Below are positions 14,583 through 22,390 of a stretch of 26,742 nucleotides of DNA, piece after piece (position 1 is the stretch's first letter; every line of letters begins with the position of its first letter). This DNA comes from Candidatus Latescibacterota bacterium (GTDB lineage Bacteria; Latescibacterota; UBA2968; UBA8231). A program made the translations under genes and the position numbers. The notes under the pieces are model-generated. The model was not told the origin of the DNA. It saw only the letters and a list, made by a program, of their open reading frames with translations, and made no database searches. The DNA lies in contig JAJDYK010000299.1 of assembly GCA_022825185.1 (NCBI GenBank), positions 1-26,742 on the forward strand. Direction: 5' to 3'.

Positions 14583-14619
14583 GCTTGTAAATTGATGATA
14601 CCATCATCAGTTTACAAGC
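14583..14619 (+). repeat. near-perfect 17-bp inverted repeat with a 3-nt loop
   Basis: The left arm (14583-14599) and right arm (14603-14619) pair over 17 positions around the loop ACC. The only imperfection is a T-G wobble (14592/14610). It is AT-rich, unlike the GC-rich terminators of this genome, and has no T-run. The right arm can alternatively pair with the following bases (AAGCT 14616-14620 with AGCTT 14625-14629), which would disrupt the main stem. It lies 75 bp before the FG-GAP gene. It could be a dyad operator, an mRNA 5' structure or a small palindromic repeat element. Confidence 0.7.
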
Positions 14620-14693
14620 TAAACAGCTTTGTTCGACTTCTCTCTGTGCCTTGTTCATATCCAAAGGCGCGGTAAATCCTGCCTGAAGGTAGG

Positions 14694-16358
14694 ATGCAAC
14701 TAGCGCAACATAGGGTGCGATGCAAAATGATGACACGCTCGATTTCTCGTTTGATCTGCATTCTTTTAAGCGTCTCGGCTCCTATTGGGGCCGAGCCAGC
14801 GATGGCTACCGCCGCAGAATTTACTTTCGAGCAGTACGAGGTCGTCATCGGCTCGGCCGAGCGCCAGACCGTTTTGACGGGGTTCCTGCTCGGTGGTGCT
14901 GTCGCGGATCTGGCCGTGGTGAACATCGATGAGAATGGCTACCGCCGCTTGCGCCTCTACGCTTTCGGCGACAGCACTTGGGTGCCGCGATTCGGCGCAA
15001 CGCTGCGTCCCGAAGTGCTGTTCGTGGATGTGGCCAATATCGCCGGAAGCGACCGCTTGATTGCGTACGAGAGGGGTCGCCTGAACTGGTTCGATCCCGA
15101 ATCGGCGACGGAACGGATACTGGTGGCGGTGACTTCCAACTTCAACCCGCCTCGCAGCGGCGAAATCCCTCATGTAGATGTCACCCGGGACGTGAACGGC
15201 GACGAGCGCGACGATCTGGTCGTGCCGGACATTGATGGCTTCTGGGTGTTCGTCCAGATGAGCGACGGTGCGTTCGCCGATCCGGTGAAGATCGGTCTCT
15301 CCACCGATATGAGTAGGATCTACGGAGCAGACGGATATCGATACGATCCTTGGTCGCAGAGCCGTGTTCACGAGGTGGACTACAACCGGGATGGTCGCCG
15401 CGACTTGGTGTTCTGGAACGAAGACCACTTTGAGGTTCATCTTCAGGACGAGCGTGGGCTGTTTACTCCGAAGGCGGAGACCTTTACGACCGATGTGGCG
15501 TTCGACTCCGACAATTTTTCCTCGCTCGCCACCGGAGATATGACGGGGCGGGTGCTGCACTCGTTAAGCGATATGAACGGCGACGGGGTCGCAGATCTGG
15601 TGGTTTTCTTGCTGGAGGGCCGGAGTATTGCCAGCAAGCGTTCCGCCTATGAGGTGCATCTTGGGACGCCAACAGCCGATGGCGGCACTGCGTTCGCACG
15701 GGACGTCGATATTGCGTTCAAGTCGGATGGCAGCATCCAACTCGGTATGGAGCGGCACGACTTTGATCGCGACGGCCAAGTCGAATTGATGTTCACAACC
15801 ATTGAGGTCAAGTACCTCGAGAGCAGCCTCTGGAAAAAATTCAAGGGGTTCATGGGCGATGACGTCTGGCTGGATCTCGAGTTCTACCGCGTGGAAGGGG
15901 GCCGCTACCGCGACAAACCCAACGCCATCCGTAGAATTGCGTTAGATGGAGTACCTAGCCATAAGGAGCCGGGATGGGTGCCACTGGACATTGTGCTGCG
16001 AGGGGCGACGCACGAACGCCGCAAGACGCAAAAGAGTTGGCCGCGCGCGTTCAACACGACTTTGCTCCTCGGGGATGTGACCGGCGACGGCCTCTCCGAC
16101 CTGCTCATTGGGCATCACCCTAGGATCATGGACATCTTCGTCGGCGTGCCGGGGCCGGACTTGTTCTCCCGGCGGCCTCAAGATGTTGCGATCGCCGTGC
16201 CCAACGACGAGGAATACATCTGGCTGGTGGACTTGAACAAGGACGGCAAGCAGGACGTCCTCATGCACCACCCGTTCACGCTACGAGATGCGCACGGGGC
16301 CCGGAAACTGCCGCCGGGAACCGAGCCGCATCGGGTGACGGTGCTGATCGCCCATTAG
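14694..16358 (+). CDS. exported FG-GAP/VCBS-repeat protein with calcium-loop motifs
   Basis: This is a protein of up to 554 residues with an N-terminal signal peptide (core LICILLSVSAPIGA, cleavage about ATA-AEF). At least six DxNxDGxxD-type calcium loops follow, in the order DVNGDERDDLVV, DYNRDGRRDLVFW, DMNGDGVADLVVF, DFDRDGQVELMF, DVTGDGLSDLLIG and DLNKDGKQDVLMH. Spaced FG-GAP/VCBS repeats of this kind build a beta-propeller as in integrin heads. In bacteria they sit on secreted or surface proteins that may bind ligands or polysaccharide. There is no catalytic domain and no obvious C-terminal sorting domain. Start choice: ATG 14694 has GAAGG 4 nt upstream. ATG 14727 gives a tidier signal peptide (MMTRSISR) but has only AGGG at 11-nt spacing. 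The gene ends one base before a palindromic repeat. Confidence 0.83.
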   Translation: MQLAQHRVRCKMMTRSISRLICILLSVSAPIGAEPAMATAAEFTFEQYEVVIGSAERQTVLTGFLLGGAVADLAVVNIDENGYRRLRLYAFGDSTWVPRFGATLRPEVLFVDVANIAGSDRLIAYERGRLNWFDPESATERILVAVTSNFNPPRSGEIPHVDVTRDVNGDERDDLVVPDIDGFWVFVQMSDGAFADPVKIGLSTDMSRIYGADGYRYDPWSQSRVHEVDYNRDGRRDLVFWNEDHFEVHLQDERGLFTPKAETFTTDVAFDSDNFSSLATGDMTGRVLHSLSDMNGDGVADLVVFLLEGRSIASKRSAYEVHLGTPTADGGTAFARDVDIAFKSDGSIQLGMERHDFDRDGQVELMFTTIEVKYLESSLWKKFKGFMGDDVWLDLEFYRVEGGRYRDKPNAIRRIALDGVPSHKEPGWVPLDIVLRGATHERRKTQKSWPRAFNTTLLLGDVTGDGLSDLLIGHHPRIMDIFVGVPGPDLFSRRPQDVAIAVPNDEEYIWLVDLNKDGKQDVLMHHPFTLRDAHGARKLPPGTEPHRVTVLIAH

Positions 16359-16387
16359 GTAGGGGCGGTTCGCAAACCGCCCCCTAC
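16359..16387. terminator. GC-rich palindrome between convergent genes (bidirectional terminator or interspersed palindromic repeat)
   Basis: GTAGGGGCGGTT (16359-16370) pairs with AACCGCCCCCTAC (16375-16387), with one extra C, around a CGCA loop. It begins directly after the stop codon of the FG-GAP gene and lies 26 bp from the stop of the convergent enolase-superfamily gene. Palindromes with ends GTAGGGGCGG/CCGCCCCTAC occur as dispersed intergenic repeats in many uncultured bacteria. It could therefore be both a mobile REP-like unit and a terminator. There is no U-tract. Confidence 0.6.
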
Positions 16388-16413
16388 ATAACAGGGTCAT
16401 ACCGGCCCGCCAC

Positions 16414-17622
16414 TCAGGGCCGCACCACAGTCCCGTCCGCCCGGCGATCCTCGGCCGCGTAAAAGGCGCGCACCTGATCGCCGACCAACAGATTCTTCGC
16501 CTTCTCCTCGTCGATGTCGATCCCTAGTCCTGGCTGGTTGTTGGGATACATGTATCCTCCTTCCATGGTCGCGTGCCCAGGGAAGGCTTCTAATTCTTCT
16601 GGCCGAAAACCGTTTTCCTCTTGGATCCCGAAGCTGTAGCTCGCCATATCTAAGTGCATGGCCGCGGCTTGGTTGACCGGATCGTTGTCTCCGCCTTCCT
16701 GCCAAGCCGTCTGCACGCCGTAAAACTCGCAGAGCGCGGCGATTTTGCGGCAGGGGGTGATGCCGCCGCCTTTGGCCACTCGGATGCGGATGTAGTCGAT
16801 GAGGCGTTCGCTGATCAGCGGCAGGTATTCGTGGACATTGACGAATAGCTCGCCCATGGCCTGCGGCGTGGTGCATTGTTGGCGCATGAGCCGGTACCAG
16901 CCGATCTGCTCAGGTGCCAGCGCGTCTTCGAGGAAAAACAGCCGGTAGGGTTCCAGCCGCTTGGCCAGTGCCACCGCGATTTGGGGTTTGAGGTGCTCGT
17001 GGACGTCGTGGGTGAGCTTGGGGCCAAAACCCAGCTTGTTGCGCAAGTACTCGAACATCGCGGGAATGGCCTCTAGGTAGGCTTCGTCGTCAAAGGCCGG
17101 TGCTGCCGACCAAGCATTGCGCGGCTTGAGGGCGTTTTCCACGAACCCGCCGCCGCCATAGCCGCCGAGTTGGCAGCGGATTACCGGCCAGCCCTCGTCG
17201 ATGTAGCGCTGGATGTCGTCGGCGAGGGCCTCGTGGTCGCTGCCGCCGGCGTGGGCGTAGCAGGGGACCGCGGCTCGGCAGGCTCCGCCCAGCAGTTCGT
17301 ACACGGGCATTCCGGCCTCCTTGCCCTTGATGTCCCACAGGGCCATGTCGATGCCGCCCAGCGCGGCGTTGAGGATGGAGCCGCTGCGCCAGTAGCCGCT
17401 GTTGTACACGCATTGCCAGATGTCTTCGATGCGGCTAGCCTCGCGGCCAATCAGCAGCGGCCCTAAGCTCTCTTCGAGGGCAGTGGCGACAGTGGCGGCG
17501 TGGTTGTGCTCGCTGGCCGAGCCGATGCCGTAGAGACCGGGCTGGTCGGTGATGATTTTGACGATGACCCAGGTGCCGTTCTGGCGGGTGCGGATGCAGC
17601 GGACTTCTTTGATCTTGGCCAT
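16414..17622 (-). CDS. enolase-superfamily enzyme, RspA/mannonate-dehydratase-like
   Basis: This 402-residue protein has a capping domain and a TIM barrel typical of the mandelate racemase/muconate lactonising superfamily. It is closest in pattern to RspA/ManD: YWRSGSILNAALGGIDMALW, VIRCQLGGYG, LTHDVHEHLKP, LEPYRLFFLEDALAPEQ, TTPQAMGELF, LIDYIRIRVAKGGGIT and SFGIQEENGF. The predicted magnesium ligands are D206, E232 and E258. R149 and Y155 lie where ManD places its catalytic Arg/Tyr. The motif that is usually TAWHGPGDxSPV reads TAWQEGGDNDPV, so the usual histidine is Q308, which casts doubt on mannonate dehydratase activity. A very strong AAGGAGG precedes the ATG. It is transcribed divergently from the DUF262 gene, 57 bp apart, and probably acts on a sugar acid in the cytoplasm. 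Confidence 0.88.
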   Translation of the reverse strand: MAKIKEVRCIRTRQNGTWVIVKIITDQPGLYGIGSASEHNHAATVATALEESLGPLLIGREASRIEDIWQCVYNSGYWRSGSILNAALGGIDMALWDIKGKEAGMPVYELLGGACRAAVPCYAHAGGSDHEALADDIQRYIDEGWPVIRCQLGGYGGGGFVENALKPRNAWSAAPAFDDEAYLEAIPAMFEYLRNKLGFGPKLTHDVHEHLKPQIAVALAKRLEPYRLFFLEDALAPEQIGWYRLMRQQCTTPQAMGELFVNVHEYLPLISERLIDYIRIRVAKGGGITPCRKIAALCEFYGVQTAWQEGGDNDPVNQAAAMHLDMASYSFGIQEENGFRPEELEAFPGHATMEGGYMYPNNQPGLGIDIDEEKAKNLLVGDQVRAFYAAEDRRADGTVVRP

Positions 17623-17679
17623 TGGCCTCCTCCTTGCGTAAGTTTGAGATTAGAGTGCGAAAAAGAAAGTGTTTTGCAT

Positions 17680-19377
17680 ATGAATTTCAATACCACTAAC
17701 AGCACGTTTCGCCAACTTATGGGCAATGGGATGAGTTATCGCGTACCGCTGTTCCAACGCGACTATTCTTGGGGGGGCGACGAGTGGGATGATCTGTGGC
17801 AGGATCTTGTTGCTCTGTTCGGCGAGGATCCAGAACCCGCTCACTACATGGGCTATCTAGTACTGCAATCGGTGGACAACAGGGCGTTCGATATCATCGA
17901 TGGACAGCAGCGCATGACCACGCTGAGCCTGTTGATACTGGCTGCGGTAGCGCATCTGACGGACTTGGCCGCGTCGGGTGACCCGACTGACCCACAACGT
18001 CGGCGGGCAGAGCAGTTGCGTGGCAATTACATCGGCTATTTGGACCCAGTGAGCCTAGTGCCGCGCTCCAAGCTGACGCTAAATCGGCATAACGATCGCT
18101 TTTACCAGAATTACCTAGTCCCCTTAGAGAGTCTGCCGCAAAGAGGATTGAACGCATCAGAACATCTTCTGCGCCGGGCGTTTCTCTGGTTCAGGGAGCG
18201 TATCAAGGAACGATCAGGTGATGACGGTGAGTCTGTTGCGCGCTTTGTCGATGTCGCGGTAGATAAGTTGTTTTTTACGATCATCACCGTGACCGACGAA
18301 TTAAATGCCTTCAAAGTATTTGAGACCCTAAATGCTCGCGGCGTGCGCTTGTCCGCCACCGATCTGTTGAAGAACTACTTGTTCTCCGTCGTCTCGCGTG
18401 GCAATGCGCACGAATCGGATATCAACAACTTGGAAAGCCGCTGGGAGGATGTCGTCGGGCTGCTGGGCAGTGAGAGCTTTCCCGAGTTCTTGCGGGTCTT
18501 TTGGAACAGCCGCAACAGGCTGGTGCGCAAGGCGGACTTGTTCAAAACCATGCGCAGTGCCATCAACGATAGGGCCAAGGTGTTTCAGTTGATCCGCGAT
18601 ATGGACAGGCACGCGCGGGTGTATTCGGCCCTGCGTAGCCCGGAGGACGACTCTTGGACAGCAGAAGAGCGCGCAAGTCTGGCCCAGTTGCAAATGTTCA
18701 ACGTGCGTCAGCCATTAGCGCTATTGCTGGCCGCATTTGAGCAATTCGCGGAACGCGACCGCGCTGGCTTTGGACGTTTCTTGCAGTCTATCGCAGTAGT
18801 GTCGTTTCGCTACAACGTGATTTGTGGACGCCAAGGCAACGAGCAGGAGGTTGTGTATAACCAGATTGCCCGTGAGCTGTCGGCAGGCGAAATCGTCAGC
18901 GTGCAGGCAGCGATTGCAAAGCTGCGGCCAGTCTATCCCGCGGACGCGGAATTCAGGGCGGCGTTTGCAGACAAGGCCCTACGAACAACTAGCGCACGCA
19001 ACAATAAAGTCGTGCGCTTTATACTATTCCGGCTAGAAGCGCAGTTGTCGGGGCAGCACTTTGAATTCGAGAGCGCGAAGTATGGCATTGAGCATGTGCT
19101 GCCAGAAAATCCGAGCGACGCCTGGTACCAGTTCGACGACCAACAGCGGGAGGCGTCCACCTACTGCCTAGGTAACATGACTCTCTTGACGACCACAGAC
19201 AATCGCGATTTGGGCAACTCGGGATACGACGAAAAGCGATTGGTTTACCAGCAGAGCGACTTCGCAATAACGCGCAAGCTGGCAGAGGACTTTGATGCTT
19301 GGACCGTGGAGAAGATCCATTCACACCAAGCATGGATGGCTAGACAAGCTACAGGTATCTGGAGAGTCAGCTTTTGA
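17680..19377 (+). CDS. DUF262-DUF1524 protein (GmrSD/BrxU-like, stand-alone)
   Basis: This 565-residue protein starts with a ParB-like DUF262 domain: VPLFQRDYSW (22-31) and IIDGQQRMTTL (72-82), the DGQQR motif that binds or hydrolyses nucleotides. The helical middle part has LNAFKVFETLNARGVRLSATDLLKNYLF-type sequence. The C-terminal DUF1524 His-Me finger nuclease has IEHVLPENP (about 470-478) and CLGNMTLLTTTDNRDLGN (about 495-512). Fusions of this kind include GmrSD and related type IV restriction enzymes that attack modified phage DNA. The histidine of IEHV is present, so the nuclease looks intact. The ATG at 17680 is the first codon with family-like sequence. The frame is open back to 17500, but that part is antisense to the neighbouring enzyme gene. 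No partner defence gene adjoins it. Confidence 0.87.
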   Translation: MNFNTTNSTFRQLMGNGMSYRVPLFQRDYSWGGDEWDDLWQDLVALFGEDPEPAHYMGYLVLQSVDNRAFDIIDGQQRMTTLSLLILAAVAHLTDLAASGDPTDPQRRRAEQLRGNYIGYLDPVSLVPRSKLTLNRHNDRFYQNYLVPLESLPQRGLNASEHLLRRAFLWFRERIKERSGDDGESVARFVDVAVDKLFFTIITVTDELNAFKVFETLNARGVRLSATDLLKNYLFSVVSRGNAHESDINNLESRWEDVVGLLGSESFPEFLRVFWNSRNRLVRKADLFKTMRSAINDRAKVFQLIRDMDRHARVYSALRSPEDDSWTAEERASLAQLQMFNVRQPLALLLAAFEQFAERDRAGFGRFLQSIAVVSFRYNVICGRQGNEQEVVYNQIARELSAGEIVSVQAAIAKLRPVYPADAEFRAAFADKALRTTSARNNKVVRFILFRLEAQLSGQHFEFESAKYGIEHVLPENPSDAWYQFDDQQREASTYCLGNMTLLTTTDNRDLGNSGYDEKRLVYQQSDFAITRKLAEDFDAWTVEKIHSHQAWMARQATGIWRVSF

Positions 19378-19460
19378 CTAGCAACGCCGTTCCATGCTCG
19401 CCTGAGCGTAGAGTTTGGGGTCTCCACGTATCTCGCGTCCGTTATGGAGATATAAGCGCA

Positions 19461-21548
19461 ATGTCAGCTTATTTGAATGCAGGGCCTTTTTTATTAGTGC
19501 TCTTGGCCTCCGTGCTCTGGCCAATCGCTCCAGCCCATTCTTGGGGTATTCTACTCAGTCGCGACGGCGTTCCGGTCGAAATAACCGAGGCCAACGCTTT
19601 GTTTATCGTGGGAGAAGATAGCACGACAGTCCATCTGAAGACGCGTTTCGACGGGGCATCCGAGGATTTCGTCTGGCTCGTACCCGTACCTTCTACATCG
19701 AGAATTGAGCTTAGTCACAACGACATATTTACGCGATTGGCTGAAGAGACATGGCCTCGCTACTTGTTACTCGATGGACTGGGGGAGATGTCGAGTAAAG
19801 AAGAAATGGGAGAATGGCTCGGATTCGTCCCGGATCTGCCCGAGCTCGCTTTTGAAAATGAGTTCAACGAAGCGTGTTTCAATACGGCTTATGTGTGGTT
19901 TTTCCCAACTTTTTCATTTCAGGATTGTTCCTTCCGCATCTGCCATACCGTAATTTTGGAATCTGTGCAAGAAAGAGAGACTCGTTCCGCTACCATCATC
20001 GAGGCCCAGTCTCCGAGTGAGATTGCAGCTTGGGTTGCGGATCGTGGTTACGAGACGGATCGGCTGAATGCGGCGATCCTGCAATCGTATCTCGAAGAAG
20101 ACCATGCCATCTTGGCTGTGGAAGTAACACCACCTGCCTATCTAGAACACCTACAATGGGTAAACCAGCTTCAACCGATCGCCTTCACCTATGAGGGAGA
20201 TGCGATCACCGCACCCTTGCAATTGGTGGCGAATACAGGGAGCATCAGCGAAAAGCTGACCGTCTATATCGCTGCTGAACACAGGGCGATACTGGAAAAT
20301 TACCTTCATGTCCACTTGAATCAAGCGCGACTGGATTGGATAAGTCTCTATGGACTTTCGTTTGGTGGAAATCGCCTCCCCTCTAACTACGATAGAGTTC
20401 TTTCTGAGGCAATCGCTGAGGCCGGGTATCATGCCTTTAGCACGGAGTACGTAGTGGAAAGAGAAGCCCGTACCGATCTAATGGAATCGAATATCGACCT
20501 CGAATCACTACGCAATCCCGAAAACCTCAATGCTTTCATGAGAGACCTTGATCGTAAAGGTATGTTCCCCCAGGACTGGCTCGGTGTTGGGGAACTATTG
20601 GACCTGAAACTCTTACAGTTGCTTAGGCAACATATACCCATACCGGACGCGGTACTCGAAGAGGTCAAGCGAGAGTACAACGAAATAGACGGAACGACCA
20701 TACTCGGATTCTATTGGCCGGAGCCTTGGAGCGACGAAAGGTTCCACGCGTATGCCGAGACGCAGTTTTATAGCTTTCCCGATCAGTACGAAGGCTTCTA
20801 CGAGAACGAGTGGTTCGATTTTGCGGGGTTTGCCGATGACTGGGTGACTTACATCCACGAGCCTAATGCCAAGGTGCAGCAGGCGCTCATGTCTCGTCCC
20901 TATCTGACGCGGCTAGCCACCTTCGTTGTTCCCGACCAAACAAAAATTGATCCCGTTTTCAACTTCAATCCAGATTTGGGTCAGGTTAATCGTCCTAATG
21001 TGGGTCGTCTAGGCTTTGAGTGCAGCGGAGGTGAGGGTGGAGGATACGACATTTCGGATCTTATAGCCGTCGTCGGTCTGGAAGGTGGCCAGATACTCCG
21101 CTACGAATTTGGCGATTGGAGAGACCCCCCGACAGTTCGCTACGGAGACTCTGAAATTCCACCGACCGCCGCACACCGCATTGAGCAGCTAAGCACGTCC
21201 GGACCACCCGTGATCCTATCCCGTGAGACGGCGGTTTTAGATGCTGGTGAACAGCCTGTCGCGTCCGGCTTGACGCTATCTGCTAACCGTCCCAATCCGT
21301 TTAATTCTAGTACAAGTGTCTCTTATTACATTCCCGAAGGCACAATGCGGATTGCTCTGCGAGTCTATAACGTTCTCGGACAGTCTGTGTGCACACTTGT
21401 AGAGCAGCGCACCCCCACGGCCGGTTTTCACAGTATTCGCTGGGATGGCCAAACCGATGGAGGGACTTCCGTCACCACTGGTATCTACCTGTTGGCACTA
21501 CAGGCAGATGACGAGCTACTGACGCGCAAAATCATGCTTATACGATAG
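19461..21548 (+). CDS. exported DUF2330-like protein with C-terminal FlgD-like (type A sorting-like) domain
   Basis: This is a 695-residue exported protein. The signal peptide has a hydrophobic core FLLVLLASVLWPIAPAHS with likely cleavage before WG. The N-terminal part (GILLSRDGVPVEIT, TTVHLKTRFDGASEDFVWLV, PVPSTSRIELS) resembles DUF2330, in which a LVPVPS-type motif is typical. The middle 400 residues are acidic/aromatic and unrecognised. The C-terminus (about 605-695) is a FlgD-like/type-A-like domain: NRPNPFNSSTSVSYYIP, RVYNVLGQSV, IRWDGQTDGGTSVTTGIYLL and a terminal RKIMLIR. In FCB-type bacteria such domains close secreted proteins and may act as secretion or anchoring signals. GGAGA lies 10 nt before the ATG. 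The open frame starts at 19374, but the part before 19461 has no signal-like sequence and overlaps the DUF262 stop. Confidence 0.78.
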   Translation: MSAYLNAGPFLLVLLASVLWPIAPAHSWGILLSRDGVPVEITEANALFIVGEDSTTVHLKTRFDGASEDFVWLVPVPSTSRIELSHNDIFTRLAEETWPRYLLLDGLGEMSSKEEMGEWLGFVPDLPELAFENEFNEACFNTAYVWFFPTFSFQDCSFRICHTVILESVQERETRSATIIEAQSPSEIAAWVADRGYETDRLNAAILQSYLEEDHAILAVEVTPPAYLEHLQWVNQLQPIAFTYEGDAITAPLQLVANTGSISEKLTVYIAAEHRAILENYLHVHLNQARLDWISLYGLSFGGNRLPSNYDRVLSEAIAEAGYHAFSTEYVVEREARTDLMESNIDLESLRNPENLNAFMRDLDRKGMFPQDWLGVGELLDLKLLQLLRQHIPIPDAVLEEVKREYNEIDGTTILGFYWPEPWSDERFHAYAETQFYSFPDQYEGFYENEWFDFAGFADDWVTYIHEPNAKVQQALMSRPYLTRLATFVVPDQTKIDPVFNFNPDLGQVNRPNVGRLGFECSGGEGGGYDISDLIAVVGLEGGQILRYEFGDWRDPPTVRYGDSEIPPTAAHRIEQLSTSGPPVILSRETAVLDAGEQPVASGLTLSANRPNPFNSSTSVSYYIPEGTMRIALRVYNVLGQSVCTLVEQRTPTAGFHSIRWDGQTDGGTSVTTGIYLLALQADDELLTRKIMLIR

Positions 21549-21589
21549 CCAACATCCATACAAAACTGCTTTTTATCGAGAGGATACTT

Positions 21590-22354
21590 ATGCGTGCCTT
21601 CCAACCTTACGCCTCTTTAGAACGCTACATTGGCCGCCGTCTCTTGGCACTGCTGGCCGCGCTGGCCCTAACCGACGTTGCCATTGTGCTGAGCGCGTCG
21701 CTGAGTACTGCCTTGATGGGCACGGCGTCTGGGGCCGATGTGGTCCGCGCCCGCGCCATTGAAATCCTCAACGACGAGGGCCAACCCGTGCTAGTAGCTA
21801 CGGCTGACGAACGCCAGAACGGCGCTTTGTGGGTGGGGGCTGGCAATGGGCGGGGCGGGGTTAGCCTCAGTAGCGATGCGGCCGGCCACGGCTTGCTCGT
21901 GGTCAATACGGCGACTGGCGCGCCGTTGGTTTCGCTTGTAAGCAGCGACCAAGAGGGAGGTGCGTTGCAGGTGTACAACGCCTCGGGTGAGCAGTTGGCG
22001 TATCTAGGTGCGAGCGAGGTCGGCAGTGGCCACTTGGCCCTGCGGAGCGCGCTTGGTAATTTGCTAATCGCTGCGGGTGAAGATGAAGGCAGTGGCTTGC
22101 TGATGGCCAACAATGCCGCAGGCGTCAACATCTTCCTCGCCGGGGCTGATTCGTCGCAAAACGGTGGCCTGCTGATCAATAGCCGCACCGGCGAGAACCT
22201 GATATACGCGGGTGCGGGGGTCGGCGGCAACGGCGGGTTGCACGTCAATGCCGCGAATGGAACGCATCTGGTCTTCTTGGGAGCCGATGGGCAGCGCAAC
22301 GGCGCAGTGGGGATTTGGGACCGCCATGGCGCAGGCAGCGTCTTGCAGAAGTAG
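21590..22354 (+). CDS. membrane-anchored protein built from about 23-residue glycine-rich repeats (predicted beta-solenoid)
   Basis: I do not recognise a named family in this 254-residue protein. Residues 16-37 form one hydrophobic segment after a basic stretch (RYIGRR), giving a signal anchor or uncleaved signal. From about residue 53 to the end, seven to eight copies of a repeat of about 23 residues follow. Their pattern is NGGLxVxNxxGxxLVxLGAxxxx, for example GLLVVNTATGAPLVSL, GALQVYNASGEQLAYLG, GHLALRSALGNLLIAAG, GLLINSRTGENLIYAG and GLHVNAANGTHLVFLG. Regular beta strands broken by NG/GG turns suggest a right-handed beta-solenoid pointing away from the membrane. GAGAGGA precedes the ATG. 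It lies between two FlgD-tailed exported proteins on the same strand (41 nt after the first, 36 nt before the second), so joint expression and an envelope role are likely. Confidence 0.75.
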   Translation: MRAFQPYASLERYIGRRLLALLAALALTDVAIVLSASLSTALMGTASGADVVRARAIEILNDEGQPVLVATADERQNGALWVGAGNGRGGVSLSSDAAGHGLLVVNTATGAPLVSLVSSDQEGGALQVYNASGEQLAYLGASEVGSGHLALRSALGNLLIAAGEDEGSGLLMANNAAGVNIFLAGADSSQNGGLLINSRTGENLIYAGAGVGGNGGLHVNAANGTHLVFLGADGQRNGAVGIWDRHGAGSVLQK

Positions 22355-22390
22355 CGTTTGAATTCACTCTATGCAGGAGCAAGGCAAATC

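Noticed and set aside
17500..17679. 60-residue extension of the DUF262 protein
   Set aside because: It is antisense to the 5' end of the enolase-superfamily gene. DUF262 sequence begins at ATG 17680.
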